DNA of 64,000 nucleotides from Winogradskyella ludwigii (GCF_013403985.1 NZ_JABFDF010000005.1:62001-126000), one strand, 5' to 3'. Counted from the first letter of the stretch, positions 45,485 to 55,793 are shown. Numbers and translations are program-made. The notes: generated by a model from the letters alone, not told the origin.

Positions 45485-45519
45485 AAAAAGGCTTCTCAAA
45501 ATTGAGAAGCCTTTTTTTT
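45485..45519 (+). terminator. Intrinsic terminator after tsf
   Basis: A perfect 15-bp stem (45485-45499 with 45502-45516) with a tiny loop and a run of eight T. Confidence 0.92.
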
Positions 45520-45555
45520 GGCTTTTTTTCACTTTTACAGATGCTAATAATTACG

Positions 45556-45563
45556 TAGCTTTG
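45556..45563 (+). promoter_or_regulatory. Likely -7 box of the pyrH promoter
   Basis: TAGCTTTG matches TAnnTTTG and lies 20 bp before the pyrH start, after the tsf terminator. No good TTTG box is found at the right distance upstream, so support is partial. Confidence 0.45.
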
Positions 45564-45583
45564 TTCAACTCTTAAATCATGTA

Positions 45584-46291
45584 ATGAAATATAAAAGAAT
45601 ACTACTAAAATTATCTGGAGAAGCCTTAATGGGAAACCGTCAATATGGTATTGATCCAGAACGTTTATCTGAATACGCTAAAGATGTTAAAGAAATTACA
45701 GAATTAGGTGTTGAAGTAGCAATCGTTATTGGTGGAGGAAACATCTTTAGAGGTGTTGCTGGTGCCATGAATGGAATGGATAGAGTTCAAGGCGACCATA
45801 TGGGCATGTTAGCTACTGTAATAAACGGTTTAGCATTACAAAATGCATTAGAAGATGCTGATGTAAAAACACGTTTACAAACTGCTATTAAAATTAACGA
45901 AGTTGCAGAACCTTTTATTAGAAGAAAAGCAATGAGTCATCTTAGAAAAGGTCGTGTTGTAATTTTTGGTGGTGGTACTGGAAATCCATATTTCACAACA
46001 GATTCTGCTGCCGTTTTACGTGCAATAGAAATTGAAGCAGATGTGATTTTAAAAGGTACGCGTGTTGATGGTATTTACACAGCAGATCCTGAAACAGATA
46101 GTACAGCAGTAAAATTTGATCATATTTCTTTCGAGGATGTTCTAAGAAAAGGTCTAAAAGTAATGGACACTACTGCATTTACTTTAAGTCAAGAAAATAA
46201 ATTACCAATTATTGTTTTTGATATGAACAAAAAAGGAAACTTACTTAAAGTTGTAACAGGAGAAAAAATTGGAACAGAAGTCAATGTTTAA
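45584..46291 (+). CDS. pyrH: UMP kinase
   Basis: A 235-residue amino-acid-kinase-fold enzyme that phosphorylates UMP to [13 protein letters not shown] at the start binds phosphate. [10 protein letters not shown], the [13 protein letters not shown] helix and [20 protein letters not shown] are the family motifs, and [14 protein letters not shown] forms the nucleotide site. Bacterial UMP kinases are hexamers feedback-inhibited by UTP. frr follows after 46 bp, the conserved pairing. Confidence 0.98.
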   Translation: MKYKRILLKLSGEALMGNRQYGIDPERLSEYAKDVKEITELGVEVAIVIGGGNIFRGVAGAMNGMDRVQGDHMGMLATVINGLALQNALEDADVKTRLQTAIKINEVAEPFIRRKAMSHLRKGRVVIFGGGTGNPYFTTDSAAVLRAIEIEADVILKGTRVDGIYTADPETDSTAVKFDHISFEDVLRKGLKVMDTTAFTLSQENKLPIIVFDMNKKGNLLKVVTGEKIGTEVNV

Positions 46292-46337
46292 ATTTTGGCT
46301 TAAATATTGATTATTCTTATATTAAAAAGTTAACACT

Positions 46338-46892
46338 ATGAACGAAGACATTATATTTATAATAGACACTGCAAAAGAAGCTATGGATGCTGCTATAAAG
46401 CATTTAGAAAAGCAATTTGTAAACATTAGAGCAGGTAAAGCCAGTCCTGCAATGTTAGGCAGCGTGATGGTAGATTATTATGGATCTAAAACACCAATTG
46501 GACAAGTAGCAAATATAAACACTCCAGATGGAAGAACTATAACAGTACAACCGTGGGAAAAGAACATGCTTCAAGAAATTGAGCGTGGTATTATGATTGC
46601 CAACCTTGGTTTTAACCCAATGAATAATGGAGATACAATTATAATTAATGTACCACCATTAACTGAGGAGCGTCGTAGAGATTTAGCAAAACAAGCTAAA
46701 TCTGAATCAGAACATGCAAAAGTTGGTGTTAGAAGTGCACGAAAAGAAGCCAATAACGACATTAAAAACTCGGATGTTTCTGAAGATTTACAGAAAAATG
46801 CAGAGGTAGACATACAAAAGCTAACTGATGCTTTTGTAAAGAAAATCGATGATACTTTAGCTGTAAAAGAAAAAGAAATTATGACTGTCTAG
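46338..46892 (+). CDS. frr: Ribosome recycling factor
   Basis: A 184-residue tRNA-mimic that splits post-termination ribosomes with EF-G. The AIKHLEKQFVNIRAGKASPAML start, the VQPWEKNMLQEIERGI segment and the PPLTEERRRDLAKQAKSESE helix are diagnostic. It is in the usual place after pyrH, and an intrinsic terminator follows. Confidence 0.98.
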   Translation: MNEDIIFIIDTAKEAMDAAIKHLEKQFVNIRAGKASPAMLGSVMVDYYGSKTPIGQVANINTPDGRTITVQPWEKNMLQEIERGIMIANLGFNPMNNGDTIIINVPPLTEERRRDLAKQAKSESEHAKVGVRSARKEANNDIKNSDVSEDLQKNAEVDIQKLTDAFVKKIDDTLAVKEKEIMTV

Positions 46893-46911
46893 TTCTTCAA
46901 TTAAATCCTTT

Positions 46912-46940
46912 AACATCCCAATGACTTGGGATGTTCTTTT
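46912..46940 (+). terminator. Intrinsic terminator after frr
   Basis: A perfect 10-bp stem (46912-46921 with 46926-46935), TGAC loop, followed by CTTTT. Confidence 0.85.
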
Positions 46941-46964
46941 ATAATTATAATTTAATCATTTTAA

Positions 46965-48245
46965 ATGCTAAAGCACCTGTTTGTTGTTTTACTACTAACG
47001 CTTGCTACAAATAGTTATGCGCAGCAGCGGCTTGTAAAAAGAACAGATTCCGTTAAAATAGCACAAGATTCTATTAAGAAAACTGAATTTTTAAAAAATA
47101 TTGGCAACGGTTTTTTCCCTTTTCATCACTTTAATCTTGATTTACGCTATCTCGTAAAATTTAATCAATATGAAGGTTTTAGAAGTGGTTTAGGTGGTAT
47201 TACTAACAATAGATTTTCTGAACACTACAGAATTGACGGCTACTTAGTTTATGGCTTTTTAGATAAAGCTTTTAAATACAAAATAGGAGGAGGTTTTAGA
47301 GTTAACGAAGCTTCAGATACTTGGATTAATCTTGCATATACAAATGACTTACAAGAAACAGGGAGTTCTAAATTCTTAACAGATAAGCGCTTTTTTACTT
47401 TTTTTGAGCCGCGCTTATTAAACATCGATTTATTTCACAAGCATATTACCAAATCGGTTTCAATACAACACAAATTATCTGACAACTTACTTACAGAAAC
47501 GCAACTAGCCACTTCTAGGATAGAACCAACATATTTTTATAACTTCTTATTAAACGATAAAAATTATAGCGATTTTAACCTAAGTACTGCTAAGGTTAGT
47601 TTGCAATGGAGTCCGTTTAGTAAATTTACTATATTAAAAGGTAAAACAGTTGAAACTAAGAATGGTTACCCAAAATTCACACTTCAATTCACTCAAGCTT
47701 TCAGATCTGTATTTGGAAGTGATTTTAAGTTTTCGAAACTAGATTTTAGAACCATTCATCAATTCACCCATAAAAACAAATCGACTACCAACATTACGCT
47801 TGTAGCAGGATTAGCAGATGGAGAAGCACCTTTAACACATTTATATCACGCTTACCCAAACAATATTAATAAAGAAACTATTTTACAACGATTTTCAGTC
47901 GCTGGGTTAAACAGTTTTGAAACCATGTATTTTAATGAGTTTTTTAGTGATAAATTTTCTACACTACAATTAAAACATGCTTTTAAACCATTTAAGATCA
48001 CGGAGCGTTTTAAGCCTCAATTAGTCTTAATATCTCGATATGCTGTTGGAGATATGAATAGTATTAACAGACATGAAGGCATTGAGTTTAATACCCTAAA
48101 ACACCTTTATTCAGAATCTGGTTTTGAAATCAATAAACTTATTTTTGGCTTTGGACTTAGTTTCGCCTATCGCTATGGTGGCTATCACTTACCTAATTTA
48201 GAAGATAATATGGCCTTTAAGTTTACCTTCAACATTTCACTTTAA
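46965..48245 (+). CDS. DUF5686-like outer-membrane beta-barrel protein
   Basis: A 426-residue secreted protein with a signal peptide (about residues 1-19, ending SYAQ). The mature part shows alternating aromatic strands typical of an outer-membrane barrel and ends in Phe-Asn-Ile-Ser-Leu. It resembles the barrel part of flavobacterial DUF5686 proteins but lacks their N-terminal carboxypeptidase-regulatory-like domain. Family assignment is from general resemblance and is uncertain. Its function is unknown. It lies between frr and an MMPL-type exporter on the same strand. Confidence 0.7.
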   Translation: MLKHLFVVLLLTLATNSYAQQRLVKRTDSVKIAQDSIKKTEFLKNIGNGFFPFHHFNLDLRYLVKFNQYEGFRSGLGGITNNRFSEHYRIDGYLVYGFLDKAFKYKIGGGFRVNEASDTWINLAYTNDLQETGSSKFLTDKRFFTFFEPRLLNIDLFHKHITKSVSIQHKLSDNLLTETQLATSRIEPTYFYNFLLNDKNYSDFNLSTAKVSLQWSPFSKFTILKGKTVETKNGYPKFTLQFTQAFRSVFGSDFKFSKLDFRTIHQFTHKNKSTTNITLVAGLADGEAPLTHLYHAYPNNINKETILQRFSVAGLNSFETMYFNEFFSDKFSTLQLKHAFKPFKITERFKPQLVLISRYAVGDMNSINRHEGIEFNTLKHLYSESGFEINKLIFGFGLSFAYRYGGYHLPNLEDNMAFKFTFNISL

Positions 48246-48320
48246 ATCAAATTATAATCCTGATAATTATCCTACTAATCCTTAGGTTTTTTCTACCTTT
48301 ACTGCTTATTTATTTCATAC

Positions 48321-50741
48321 ATGTTTAAAATTTTAACTACAGGATTTTGGGAAGTTATTGCGAGACTTATTCTTCGTAATAAAATCTTTATACTTATTGC
48401 TATTATTTTGGCAACTGTGTTTTTTAGTACACAATGGAAATACATGCAGTTTTCCTCTACGGAAGCCAATCTATTACCAGACGACCACGAAGTAAACCTT
48501 ACGTACAATAATTTTTTAAAGATTTTTGGAGAAGAAGGTAACCTTGTTGTCTTAGGCGTAAAAGATTCAACAATATTTACGGTAAAACAGCTTAATGCGT
48601 GGAATAATTTAGCAGACTCATTTAAACCTTATGATGAAGTAGAAGCCGTTTTATCGATTAAAGATCTTAAGAAATTAGTTAAAAATACAGAAGACGTAAA
48701 ATTTGATCTTGAGCCATTTATTAAAGATTCTATTTCTAGTATGGAAGAGATTCTTAAACTTGAAGATGAACTTTTTAAACAATATCCTTTTTACGATAAC
48801 TTCTTATTTAATGCAGACACTAAAACCATTAGGACTGCACTTTATTTAAAGAAAGATTTTATAAATACACCAGCTAGGAAAGTCTTTATTTTAAATGTAC
48901 TCCAAGAAAAAATAGATGCATTTGAAGCCCAAACAGGGTTAGATGTTAGAGTTTCAGGTATGCCTTATATTCGTACTTTAAATTCACAGAGTATTATAGA
49001 TGAAATTCCTATTTTTATTGGTGGTGCACTCTTGGTAACCTCATTGATCTTTTTCTTATTCTTTAGATCTTTTAGAGCCACATTTATTTCACTTATCGTA
49101 GTTTGTATTGGTGTCATGTGGACCTTTGGAATCTTAGGTTTATTAGGTTACGAAATTACAGTACTTACAGCACTAATTCCTCCATTAATTATTGTTATAG
49201 GAATCCCTAATTGTGTTTTCTTAATCAATAAATATCAGCAAGAAGTAAAATCTCATGGTAATAAAGTAAAATCCTTACAACGTGTAATTACTAAAGTTGG
49301 TAATGCTACACTTATGACTAATGTTACTACAGCTTCAGGTTTTGCTACTTTCATCTTTACAGAAAGCACATTACTTAAAGAGTTTGGTATTGTTGCATCC
49401 TTAAGTATTTTAGCCATTTTTATATTGTGTTTACTTATAATTCCAATAATGTATACGTTCTTACCTTACCCAAAAGAACGCCATTTAGAACATTTAAATA
49501 AACGCTGGATTGGTGCTTTTGTAGATTGGATGGTAAACATGGTAAAAAACAAAAAAATTACCATTTACATTACAACGCTTATTTTAATCGTTGCTAGTAT
49601 TATAGGAATTTATCAGATTAAAATCTCAGGCAGTCTTATTGAAGATATGCCTCAAAACACTGAATTTTTTAAAGATATTCGATTTTTTGAATCTGAATTT
49701 AATGGAATTATGCCATTAGAAATCATGATTAATACCAAACGTAAAAAAGGAGTTATGAAGTTAGCGACTTTGAAACGAATGGACGAATTGGAAGAATTAA
49801 TTAATGATATCCCAGAATTATCGAGGCCTATATCTGTGGTTAGTTTAGTAAAATATAGCAAGCAAGCTTATTATAACGGCAATCCAAAATATTACCAATT
49901 ACCAACTAGTCAGGAAAATAGTTTTATCTTATCGTATGCTAAAAACTCAACGTCTAACACAGATATGTTGAGTGATTTTGTAGATAGCACTGGGCAATAT
50001 GCGCGTATCACCACTTTTATGAAAGATATTGGTACAGATAAAATGGAGCGTATTCAAGAAGATCTTCAAACTAAAATAAACAAAGTATTTCCAAAAGAAC
50101 GTTATGAAGTTATCTTAACAGGTAAAGCTTTGGTGTTTCAAAAAGGAACTAAATACCTTGTAAAAAACTTAATAATATCGCTTACGCTAGCCATTATTCT
50201 TATTTCATTATTTATGGCTTATTTATTTCGTTCATTTAAAATGATTATTGTATCCCTTATTCCTAACCTACTACCTTTACTTATTACTGCAGGTATTATG
50301 GGCTTTATTGGTGTACCTATAAAACCCTCTACAATTTTAGTATTTAGTATTGCATTTGGAATTTCTGTAGATGATACTATTCACTTTTTAGCCAAATACA
50401 GACAAGAATTACAAGCCAATAAATGGAAAGTACGTAAATCCGTTTATGCTGCACTGAGAGAAGCTGGAGTGAGCATGATTTATACGTCTATTGTATTATT
50501 CTTTGGTTTTTCAGTATTTACAATTTCAAGTTTTGGTGGTACAGTAGCTTTAGGAGCTTTAGTATCTATAACCTTACTATTTGCTATGCTATCTAACTTA
50601 CTGTTATTACCTTCGCTTCTACTATCTTTAGAGAAAAATATTGCCAATAAAGAAGTATTAAGAGAACCTTCTATAAATATTATCCCATCAGAAGCTGATG
50701 AAGACCATACTAAAGAAGACCACAAAAAAAATAAAGATTAA
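48321..50741 (+). CDS. RND/MMPL family transporter
   Basis: An 806-residue inner-membrane exporter with the RND duplication. One TM comes first (about 17-37), then a periplasmic domain, then five TMs (about 225-390). The second half repeats the pattern, with a TM near 415, a periplasmic domain and five TMs (about 620-770). Each half has an MMPL/SSD core, and the second contains AFGISVDDTIHFLAKYR, a conserved proton-relay region. Its compact size fits the hopanoid/lipid-exporter-like MMPL group more than drug pumps of about 1040 residues. A charged cytoplasmic tail ends the protein. No membrane-fusion partner is adjacent. Confidence 0.9.
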   Translation: MFKILTTGFWEVIARLILRNKIFILIAIILATVFFSTQWKYMQFSSTEANLLPDDHEVNLTYNNFLKIFGEEGNLVVLGVKDSTIFTVKQLNAWNNLADSFKPYDEVEAVLSIKDLKKLVKNTEDVKFDLEPFIKDSISSMEEILKLEDELFKQYPFYDNFLFNADTKTIRTALYLKKDFINTPARKVFILNVLQEKIDAFEAQTGLDVRVSGMPYIRTLNSQSIIDEIPIFIGGALLVTSLIFFLFFRSFRATFISLIVVCIGVMWTFGILGLLGYEITVLTALIPPLIIVIGIPNCVFLINKYQQEVKSHGNKVKSLQRVITKVGNATLMTNVTTASGFATFIFTESTLLKEFGIVASLSILAIFILCLLIIPIMYTFLPYPKERHLEHLNKRWIGAFVDWMVNMVKNKKITIYITTLILIVASIIGIYQIKISGSLIEDMPQNTEFFKDIRFFESEFNGIMPLEIMINTKRKKGVMKLATLKRMDELEELINDIPELSRPISVVSLVKYSKQAYYNGNPKYYQLPTSQENSFILSYAKNSTSNTDMLSDFVDSTGQYARITTFMKDIGTDKMERIQEDLQTKINKVFPKERYEVILTGKALVFQKGTKYLVKNLIISLTLAIILISLFMAYLFRSFKMIIVSLIPNLLPLLITAGIMGFIGVPIKPSTILVFSIAFGISVDDTIHFLAKYRQELQANKWKVRKSVYAALREAGVSMIYTSIVLFFGFSVFTISSFGGTVALGALVSITLLFAMLSNLLLLPSLLLSLEKNIANKEVLREPSINIIPSEADEDHTKEDHKKNKD

Positions 50742-50773
50742 CAACATATTTTAGCATTCAAAATTATTTAAAA

Positions 50774-52207
50774 ATGAATTCAAAAACTGTAGCTGAACTA
50801 CTATCTCAAGATGTAACCTTACAAGATGTTACTGTAAAAGGTTGGGTAAGAACTTTTAGAGCAAACCGATTTATTGCTTTAAACGATGGTTCTACCATAA
50901 ATAATATTCAATGTGTTGTAGATTTTGAAAATTTTGACGAAGCACTTTTAAAGCGTGTAACTACAGGAGCTGCAATTCATATTACAGGCGAATTAGTAGA
51001 AAGTCAAGGAAAAGGACAATCCGTTGAAATTGTTGTAAAAACATTAGAGATTTTAGGGGATTCTGATCCTGAAACTTATCCTATTCAACCTAAAAAACAC
51101 TCTTTTGAATTCTTAAGAGAGAATGCACATTTACGTACTAGAACAAATACATTTAGTGCTGTAATGCGTTTACGTTCTTCATTATCTTTTGCTATTCATA
51201 AGTATTTTAATGAGAATGGTTTTTACTACATGCATACACCAATAGTAACGGCTAGTGATGCAGAAGGTGCAGGTGAAACTTTTAAAGTCACAAATTTAGA
51301 TATTAAAAATCCACCTTTAAATGAAGATGGATCTGTAAATTATAAGGAGGATTTCTTCGGAAAGGAAACAAATTTAACCGTTTCAGGTCAGCTTGAAGCT
51401 GAATCTTACGCGATGTCTTTAGGTAAAGTTTACACTTTTGGGCCAACATTTAGAGCAGAAAATTCAAATACTACACGTCATTTATCAGAGTTTTGGATGA
51501 TAGAACCTGAAGTGGCTTTTATGGATTTAGCGGGTAACATGGATTTGGCTGAAGACTTTATGAAATCTGTTTTAAGTTATATTCTTGATAACAACAGAGA
51601 CGATTTAGAGTTTTTAGACAAACGTTTATTGGACGAAGACAAAACAAAACCACAAGCCGAGCGTAGCGACATGAGCTTAATTGAAAAAATTAAGTTTGTT
51701 GTAGATAATAACTTTAAGCGTGTAAGCTATACGGAAGCTATAGATATTTTAAGAAACTGTAAACCCAATAAGAAGAAGAAATTTAAATATATCATTGAAG
51801 AATGGGGAGCTGATTTACAATCTGAGCACGAACGTTTCTTAGTCGAAAAACACTTTAAATGTCCTGTAATATTGTTTGATTATCCTGCAAATATTAAAGC
51901 GTTTTACATGCGTTTAAATGAAGATGGAAAAACAGTTAGAGCTATGGATATTTTATTTCCAGGTATTGGAGAAATGGTTGGTGGTTCTCAACGTGAAGAA
52001 CGTTTGGACGTTTTAAAAGAAAAGATGAAAGCTTTAGATATATCTGAAGAAGAATTATGGTGGTATTTAGATTTACGTAAATACGGAACAGCTGTTCACT
52101 CTGGTTTTGGCTTAGGTTTTGAGCGTTTAGTAATGTTTGCCACAGGAATGGGAAATATTAGAGATGTTATTCCTTATCCAAGAACACCACAAAACGCAGA
52201 GTTTTAA
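50774..52207 (+). CDS. asnS: Asparaginyl-tRNA synthetase
   Basis: A 477-residue class II synthetase. The OB-fold anticodon-binding domain (about 1-110) contains VKGWVRTFRANRFIALNDGS. Class II motif 2 is TFRAENSNTTRHLSEFWMIEPE-like near residue 225, and motif 3 is GFGLGFERLVMF near residue 445. The GMGNIRDVIPYPRTP end is typical for AsnRS. Free-standing AsnRS means Asn-tRNA is made directly here. rpoN follows after a terminator. Confidence 0.97.
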   Translation: MNSKTVAELLSQDVTLQDVTVKGWVRTFRANRFIALNDGSTINNIQCVVDFENFDEALLKRVTTGAAIHITGELVESQGKGQSVEIVVKTLEILGDSDPETYPIQPKKHSFEFLRENAHLRTRTNTFSAVMRLRSSLSFAIHKYFNENGFYYMHTPIVTASDAEGAGETFKVTNLDIKNPPLNEDGSVNYKEDFFGKETNLTVSGQLEAESYAMSLGKVYTFGPTFRAENSNTTRHLSEFWMIEPEVAFMDLAGNMDLAEDFMKSVLSYILDNNRDDLEFLDKRLLDEDKTKPQAERSDMSLIEKIKFVVDNNFKRVSYTEAIDILRNCKPNKKKKFKYIIEEWGADLQSEHERFLVEKHFKCPVILFDYPANIKAFYMRLNEDGKTVRAMDILFPGIGEMVGGSQREERLDVLKEKMKALDISEEELWWYLDLRKYGTAVHSGFGLGFERLVMFATGMGNIRDVIPYPRTPQNAEF

Positions 52208-52219
52208 TTGTTAAATTAT

Positions 52220-52258
52220 ATACCTGACTAATTTTAGAAACTAGTCAGGTATTTTTTT
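52220..52258 (+). terminator. Intrinsic terminator after asnS
   Basis: An 11-bp stem (52220-52230 with 52242-52252) with an 11-nt loop and a following run of seven T. Confidence 0.85.
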
Positions 52259-52285
52259 ACTACATTTATAATCAACAGAAATTTT

Positions 52286-53752
52286 ATGTCTCTAAAGCAG
52301 TTTTTATCGTTTAAGCTCTCGCAGAAGCTCTCTCCGCAACAGATTCAACTTATGAAGTTGATCCAATTGCCTACACAAGCCTTTGAGCAACGTTTAAAGC
52401 AAGAGTTAGAAGAAAATCCTGCACTAGATACAGGAAAAGAATCTGAAGCATCTGACGATAATCTTGATGAATTTGATAATTCTGAAGAGAACTACGATGA
52501 CAACGAAACCATAGAAGCCGATGATATTAATATTGATGAATATCTAAGCGACGACGAAATACCAGAGTACAGAACACAAGCCAATAATTATAGCGCTGAT
52601 GACGAAGATAAATCTGTGCCATACGCGGCAGGTACGTCTTTTACACAACATTTAATAAATCAATTAAATACCTTTCGTTTATCAGACCAAGAAGAAGAAA
52701 TTGCATACTTCTTAGTTGGTAGCGTAGATGAAAGTGGTTATATACGTCGTTCCCTTGCAGACATTGCAGACGATTTAGCTTTTACTCAAAATGTGTATAC
52801 AACCGAAGAGGAAGTTGAAAAGGTTTTACAAATTGTACATCAACTAGATCCAGCAGGTGTTGGTGCTCGTAACCTTCAAGAATGTTTGAGTATTCAATTA
52901 CACCGTAAAGAACAGCATCCAAATGTTGAATTAGCTACAGCTATCATAGACAATGGATTTGAACAATTTACAAAGAAACACTATAAAAAGTTAATGCATA
53001 AATTTAGTATTAACGAAGACCAATTAAAAGATGCTATTGAAGAGGTTGAAAGACTAAACCCTAAGCCAGGTGGATCTTACGCGGGAAACAACAAAATTGT
53101 AGAGCATATTGTTCCTGACTTTGCCATAAAAATTGTTGATGGAGAATTAGAATTGACACTTAATGGTAGAAATGCTCCAGAATTACACGTATCTAGAGAA
53201 TACAACAACATGCTTAAGGGCTACAAAGAGACTAAAGAAAAGTCTAAGTCCCAAAAAGATGCGGTAATGTTTATAAAGCAGAAATTAGACGCTGCTAAGT
53301 GGTTTATAGAAGCTGTTAGACAACGTCAGCAGACGTTATTTGTAACTATGAGTTCTATTATGCATTACCAAAAAGAATACTTTTTAAGTGGCGATGAGCG
53401 TAATTTACGTCCTATGATTTTAAAGGATATTGCAGACGAAATTGAAATGGATGTTTCTACCATTTCGCGTGTGGCAAATAGTAAATATGTAGACACACCT
53501 TATGGCACAAAATTAATCAAAGAATTCTTTTCTGAGTCTATGACCAATGACCAAGGTGAAGAAGTTTCGACACGAGAAATTAAAAAGATTCTTGAAACCG
53601 TTATTGAAGAAGAAAGCAAAAAGAAACCAATGACTGACGAAGCGCTTTCTAAAATATTAAAGGATAAAGGCTATCCCATTGCTAGAAGAACCGTTGCCAA
53701 ATACAGAGAACAATTAGATATTCCTGTAGCACGATTAAGAAAAGAACTCTAA
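52286..53752 (+). CDS. rpoN: RNA polymerase sigma-54 factor
   Basis: A 488-residue sigma-54. Region I (about 1-50) is LSPQQIQLMKLIQLPTQAFE, the activator-contact region. An acidic region II (about 55-115) comes next. The core-binding domain is at about 120-300. The DNA-binding part includes DVSTISRVANSKYVDTP (HTH) and the RpoN box ARRTVAKYRE near the C-terminus. It directs transcription at -24/-12 promoters with enhancer-binding ATPases, none of which lie in this window. Confidence 0.96.
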   Translation: MSLKQFLSFKLSQKLSPQQIQLMKLIQLPTQAFEQRLKQELEENPALDTGKESEASDDNLDEFDNSEENYDDNETIEADDINIDEYLSDDEIPEYRTQANNYSADDEDKSVPYAAGTSFTQHLINQLNTFRLSDQEEEIAYFLVGSVDESGYIRRSLADIADDLAFTQNVYTTEEEVEKVLQIVHQLDPAGVGARNLQECLSIQLHRKEQHPNVELATAIIDNGFEQFTKKHYKKLMHKFSINEDQLKDAIEEVERLNPKPGGSYAGNNKIVEHIVPDFAIKIVDGELELTLNGRNAPELHVSREYNNMLKGYKETKEKSKSQKDAVMFIKQKLDAAKWFIEAVRQRQQTLFVTMSSIMHYQKEYFLSGDERNLRPMILKDIADEIEMDVSTISRVANSKYVDTPYGTKLIKEFFSESMTNDQGEEVSTREIKKILETVIEEESKKKPMTDEALSKILKDKGYPIARRTVAKYREQLDIPVARLRKEL

Positions 53753-53907
53753 CTCTTATCTCAACTCACAACATAATACCCTCCATTCAAAGTTACATTA
53801 GAACTTATGAAAGAGTAAGACAGACCAACATGTAGTTATTAGTCATTTAATTAATAATTTATGACACTACTAACCTTAACTAACACGATTTTTAGAAGAT
53901 AAAACTT

Positions 53908-53915
53908 TACATTTG
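53908..53915 (+). promoter_or_regulatory. Likely -7 box giving a leaderless transcript
   Basis: TACATTTG matches TAnnTTTG. The expected start would be at about 53922, practically at the ATG (53924). A matching -33 box is not seen. Confidence 0.4.
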
Positions 53916-53923
53916 CCACAGCA

Positions 53924-54532
53924 ATGAAAAATTTTATTTTAAAGAGCATATCGTTTGTTTTTCATCCATTAATTATGCCATTAATGGGGGTGCTATTTTA
54001 CTTTTCAAAAACACCTCGATTTATTCCAGAACCTGTTAGAAGTGCGAAGATATTTTCTATTGTAATTCTTACTATAATCTTACCTATTCTACTTTATTTT
54101 TTACTGAAAACAATTAATAAGGTTAATTCAATTTACCTGAGAAGTACAAAAGAGCGCTTAATACCATTATTGGTTAATTCCATTATAATTTCATTAATTC
54201 TAATAAGAGTATTAGCAAAAGATGAAATCATAGAATTGTATTACTTCTTCTTAGGTATATTGTTCGCAACAGTCATCTGCTTTATTATGGCTGTATTTAA
54301 AATTAAAGCGAGCATACATATGATAGCAGCATCAGGTTTTTTTATGTTTACCGTGGCTATAAGTATGCATTATCAGATTAACATAAATGGCACTATTGCC
54401 TTAATGATGATAATTCTTGGTGCGATAGCTACCTCTCGTTTACACTTAAAAGCACATACCTATCAAGAATTACTTTTAGGTACTTTAACAGGGTTTACAC
54501 CACAGTTTGTCCTGATGACTTATTGGCTATAA
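53924..54532 (+). CDS. PAP2-like integral membrane protein
   Basis: A 202-residue protein with about six hydrophobic helices. In the C-terminal half a SIHMIAASG segment and SRLHLKAHTYQELLLGTLTG resemble PAP2 phosphatase motifs 2 and 3 (PSGH and SR-x5-H-x3-D). The second motif lacks the usual PSG, and the final Asp is replaced by Glu, so activity is doubtful. It probably sits in the inner membrane and may bind or process a lipid phosphate. The next gene overlaps its end by 6 bp on the opposite strand. Confidence 0.7.
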   Translation: MKNFILKSISFVFHPLIMPLMGVLFYFSKTPRFIPEPVRSAKIFSIVILTIILPILLYFLLKTINKVNSIYLRSTKERLIPLLVNSIIISLILIRVLAKDEIIELYYFFLGILFATVICFIMAVFKIKASIHMIAASGFFMFTVAISMHYQININGTIALMMIILGAIATSRLHLKAHTYQELLLGTLTGFTPQFVLMTYWL

Positions 54533-55225
54533 GACATAAAACATAAGTCCAATTTTTATGGACTTCATTGTAATACTTTCTCCTTCAAATTCAGAATTTT
54601 CATCAAAAATTGAATTCAATCCATAATACACATGAAAGTTCCAGGTACTGTAACCTGCACTTAAGGTTAAGCCGTATTGTAATTTATTAAAATCATCAAT
54701 ATTAGAGAGTTTCTGAATATCTAAATCACTTTTAAACTTGGTAGAATTATAAACTAAATAACCCATTTTAAATCCCGTATAAATACGCCAAAAATTATGA
54801 TCTTCTGCATTAGACGTTCTCCATCTAATTTCAAGAGGAATTTCTAAAAGGTAGGTTGTAAACTTATTTTTTGAAACATTATAATCATCCTCATCGATTT
54901 CAATAAACGATACCTCATTATCAATTTCTTGAATTAAAATGTTTTTTTGGTTATAGGAATTTGTAGACAATCCCAAGCCTAAACCAATAGCAACATTACG
55001 TTTAGTATTAATAGGCATATCTCTAATAAACCCAAAATGAAACCCTGAGGAAAAATCGGTTTGAGAAACACCACTAGGCTTCTCACTGAGTAAATTATAG
55101 GTCACAGAAGCGTAAAATTGATCCTCTCTGTAATTATTATCTAGTTCTGACTCAGAAGCACGATTACTTTGAGAAAACCCTAAAAAAGCTATTAATAAAG
55201 CAATAAGTAAAACAAAACTTTTCAT
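54527..55225 (-). CDS. PorT-like outer-membrane beta-barrel protein
   Basis: A 232-residue product if translation begins at ATG 55225, which gives a clean signal peptide (KSFVLLIALLIAFLGFSQ). A longer frame from 55264 would put 13 extra polar residues ahead of it and is less likely. The mature part has alternating strands such as FHFGFIRDM, AIGLGLGLSTNSY and GLTLSAGYSTWNFHVYYG, typical of the eight-stranded PF13568 barrel group that includes PorT. It lies just downstream of the exbD terminator. A role in type IX secretion is possible but cannot be claimed from the sequence. Confidence 0.75.
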   Translation of the reverse strand: MKSFVLLIALLIAFLGFSQSNRASESELDNNYREDQFYASVTYNLLSEKPSGVSQTDFSSGFHFGFIRDMPINTKRNVAIGLGLGLSTNSYNQKNILIQEIDNEVSFIEIDEDDYNVSKNKFTTYLLEIPLEIRWRTSNAEDHNFWRIYTGFKMGYLVYNSTKFKSDLDIQKLSNIDDFNKLQYGLTLSAGYSTWNFHVYYGLNSIFDENSEFEGESITMKSIKIGLMFYVL

Positions 55226-55265
55226 GTATATAAAATTACAAAATCTTTGATATCTATTAAACAAA

Positions 55266-55293
55266 AAAACGCCCTGATTACTCAGGACGTTTT
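55266..55293 (-). terminator. Terminator of the exbB-exbD operon
   Basis: On the minus strand a 12-bp stem with one G-T pair (55293-55282 with 55277-55266) and a 4-nt loop runs into a T tract, 25 bp after the last exbD. Confidence 0.85.
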
Positions 55294-55317
55294 CAATATA
55301 AAATTATAAAATTTTAT

Positions 55318-55782
55318 TTACTCAACTTTTTTTGTATTAGCAATATACATTACTTTTAATGCATTTGCCTTACGCAATTCTTGCTTAATATCTGATACTA
55401 AACCTGCGTTAGTGCTCTTATCTATCTTTAGACCGACTACAACTTTACTTTGAAGCTCTTCATTCATTTCGCTTATTCCTTGATAAATTGAAGATTGAAC
55501 ATCTTCTAAACCTATAAAGGCGTCATTAAATTGAATTCTTGGTTCTTCACCAAACTGCTTATACTGACTACTAGGCTTACCTGCATAGATAAAAATAGTT
55601 CTATCTTTTTTAAGCTTCTCAACTTGATCTGCGCTTGGTAATTTGTTTTCAATCATCAAAGAACTATCTCGCATTACGGTAGCAACCATAAAAAAGAAAA
55701 GCAACATAAATACAATATCTGGGAGTGATGCCGTCGAAATTGCTGGCATTTCACCTTTATCTTTCTTTCTAAACTTAGACAT
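55318..55782 (-). CDS. exbD: ExbD/TolR-type biopolymer transport protein
   Basis: A 154-residue protein with a short cytoplasmic start, one TM (about 20-40) and a periplasmic domain. The proton-relay Asp is Asp22 in SLPDIVFML, at the start of the helix. The periplasmic part has the usual ExbD fold strand TIFIYAGKPSS. With ExbB it converts the proton motive force into work on outer-membrane receptors or the cell wall. It is the last gene of a four-gene leftward set, 11 bp after another exbD. Confidence 0.92.
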   Translation of the reverse strand: MSKFRKKDKGEMPAISTASLPDIVFMLLFFFMVATVMRDSSLMIENKLPSADQVEKLKKDRTIFIYAGKPSSQYKQFGEEPRIQFNDAFIGLEDVQSSIYQGISEMNEELQSKVVVGLKIDKSTNAGLVSDIKQELRKANALKVMYIANTKKVE

Positions 55783-55793
55783 ATTTGTTTCTT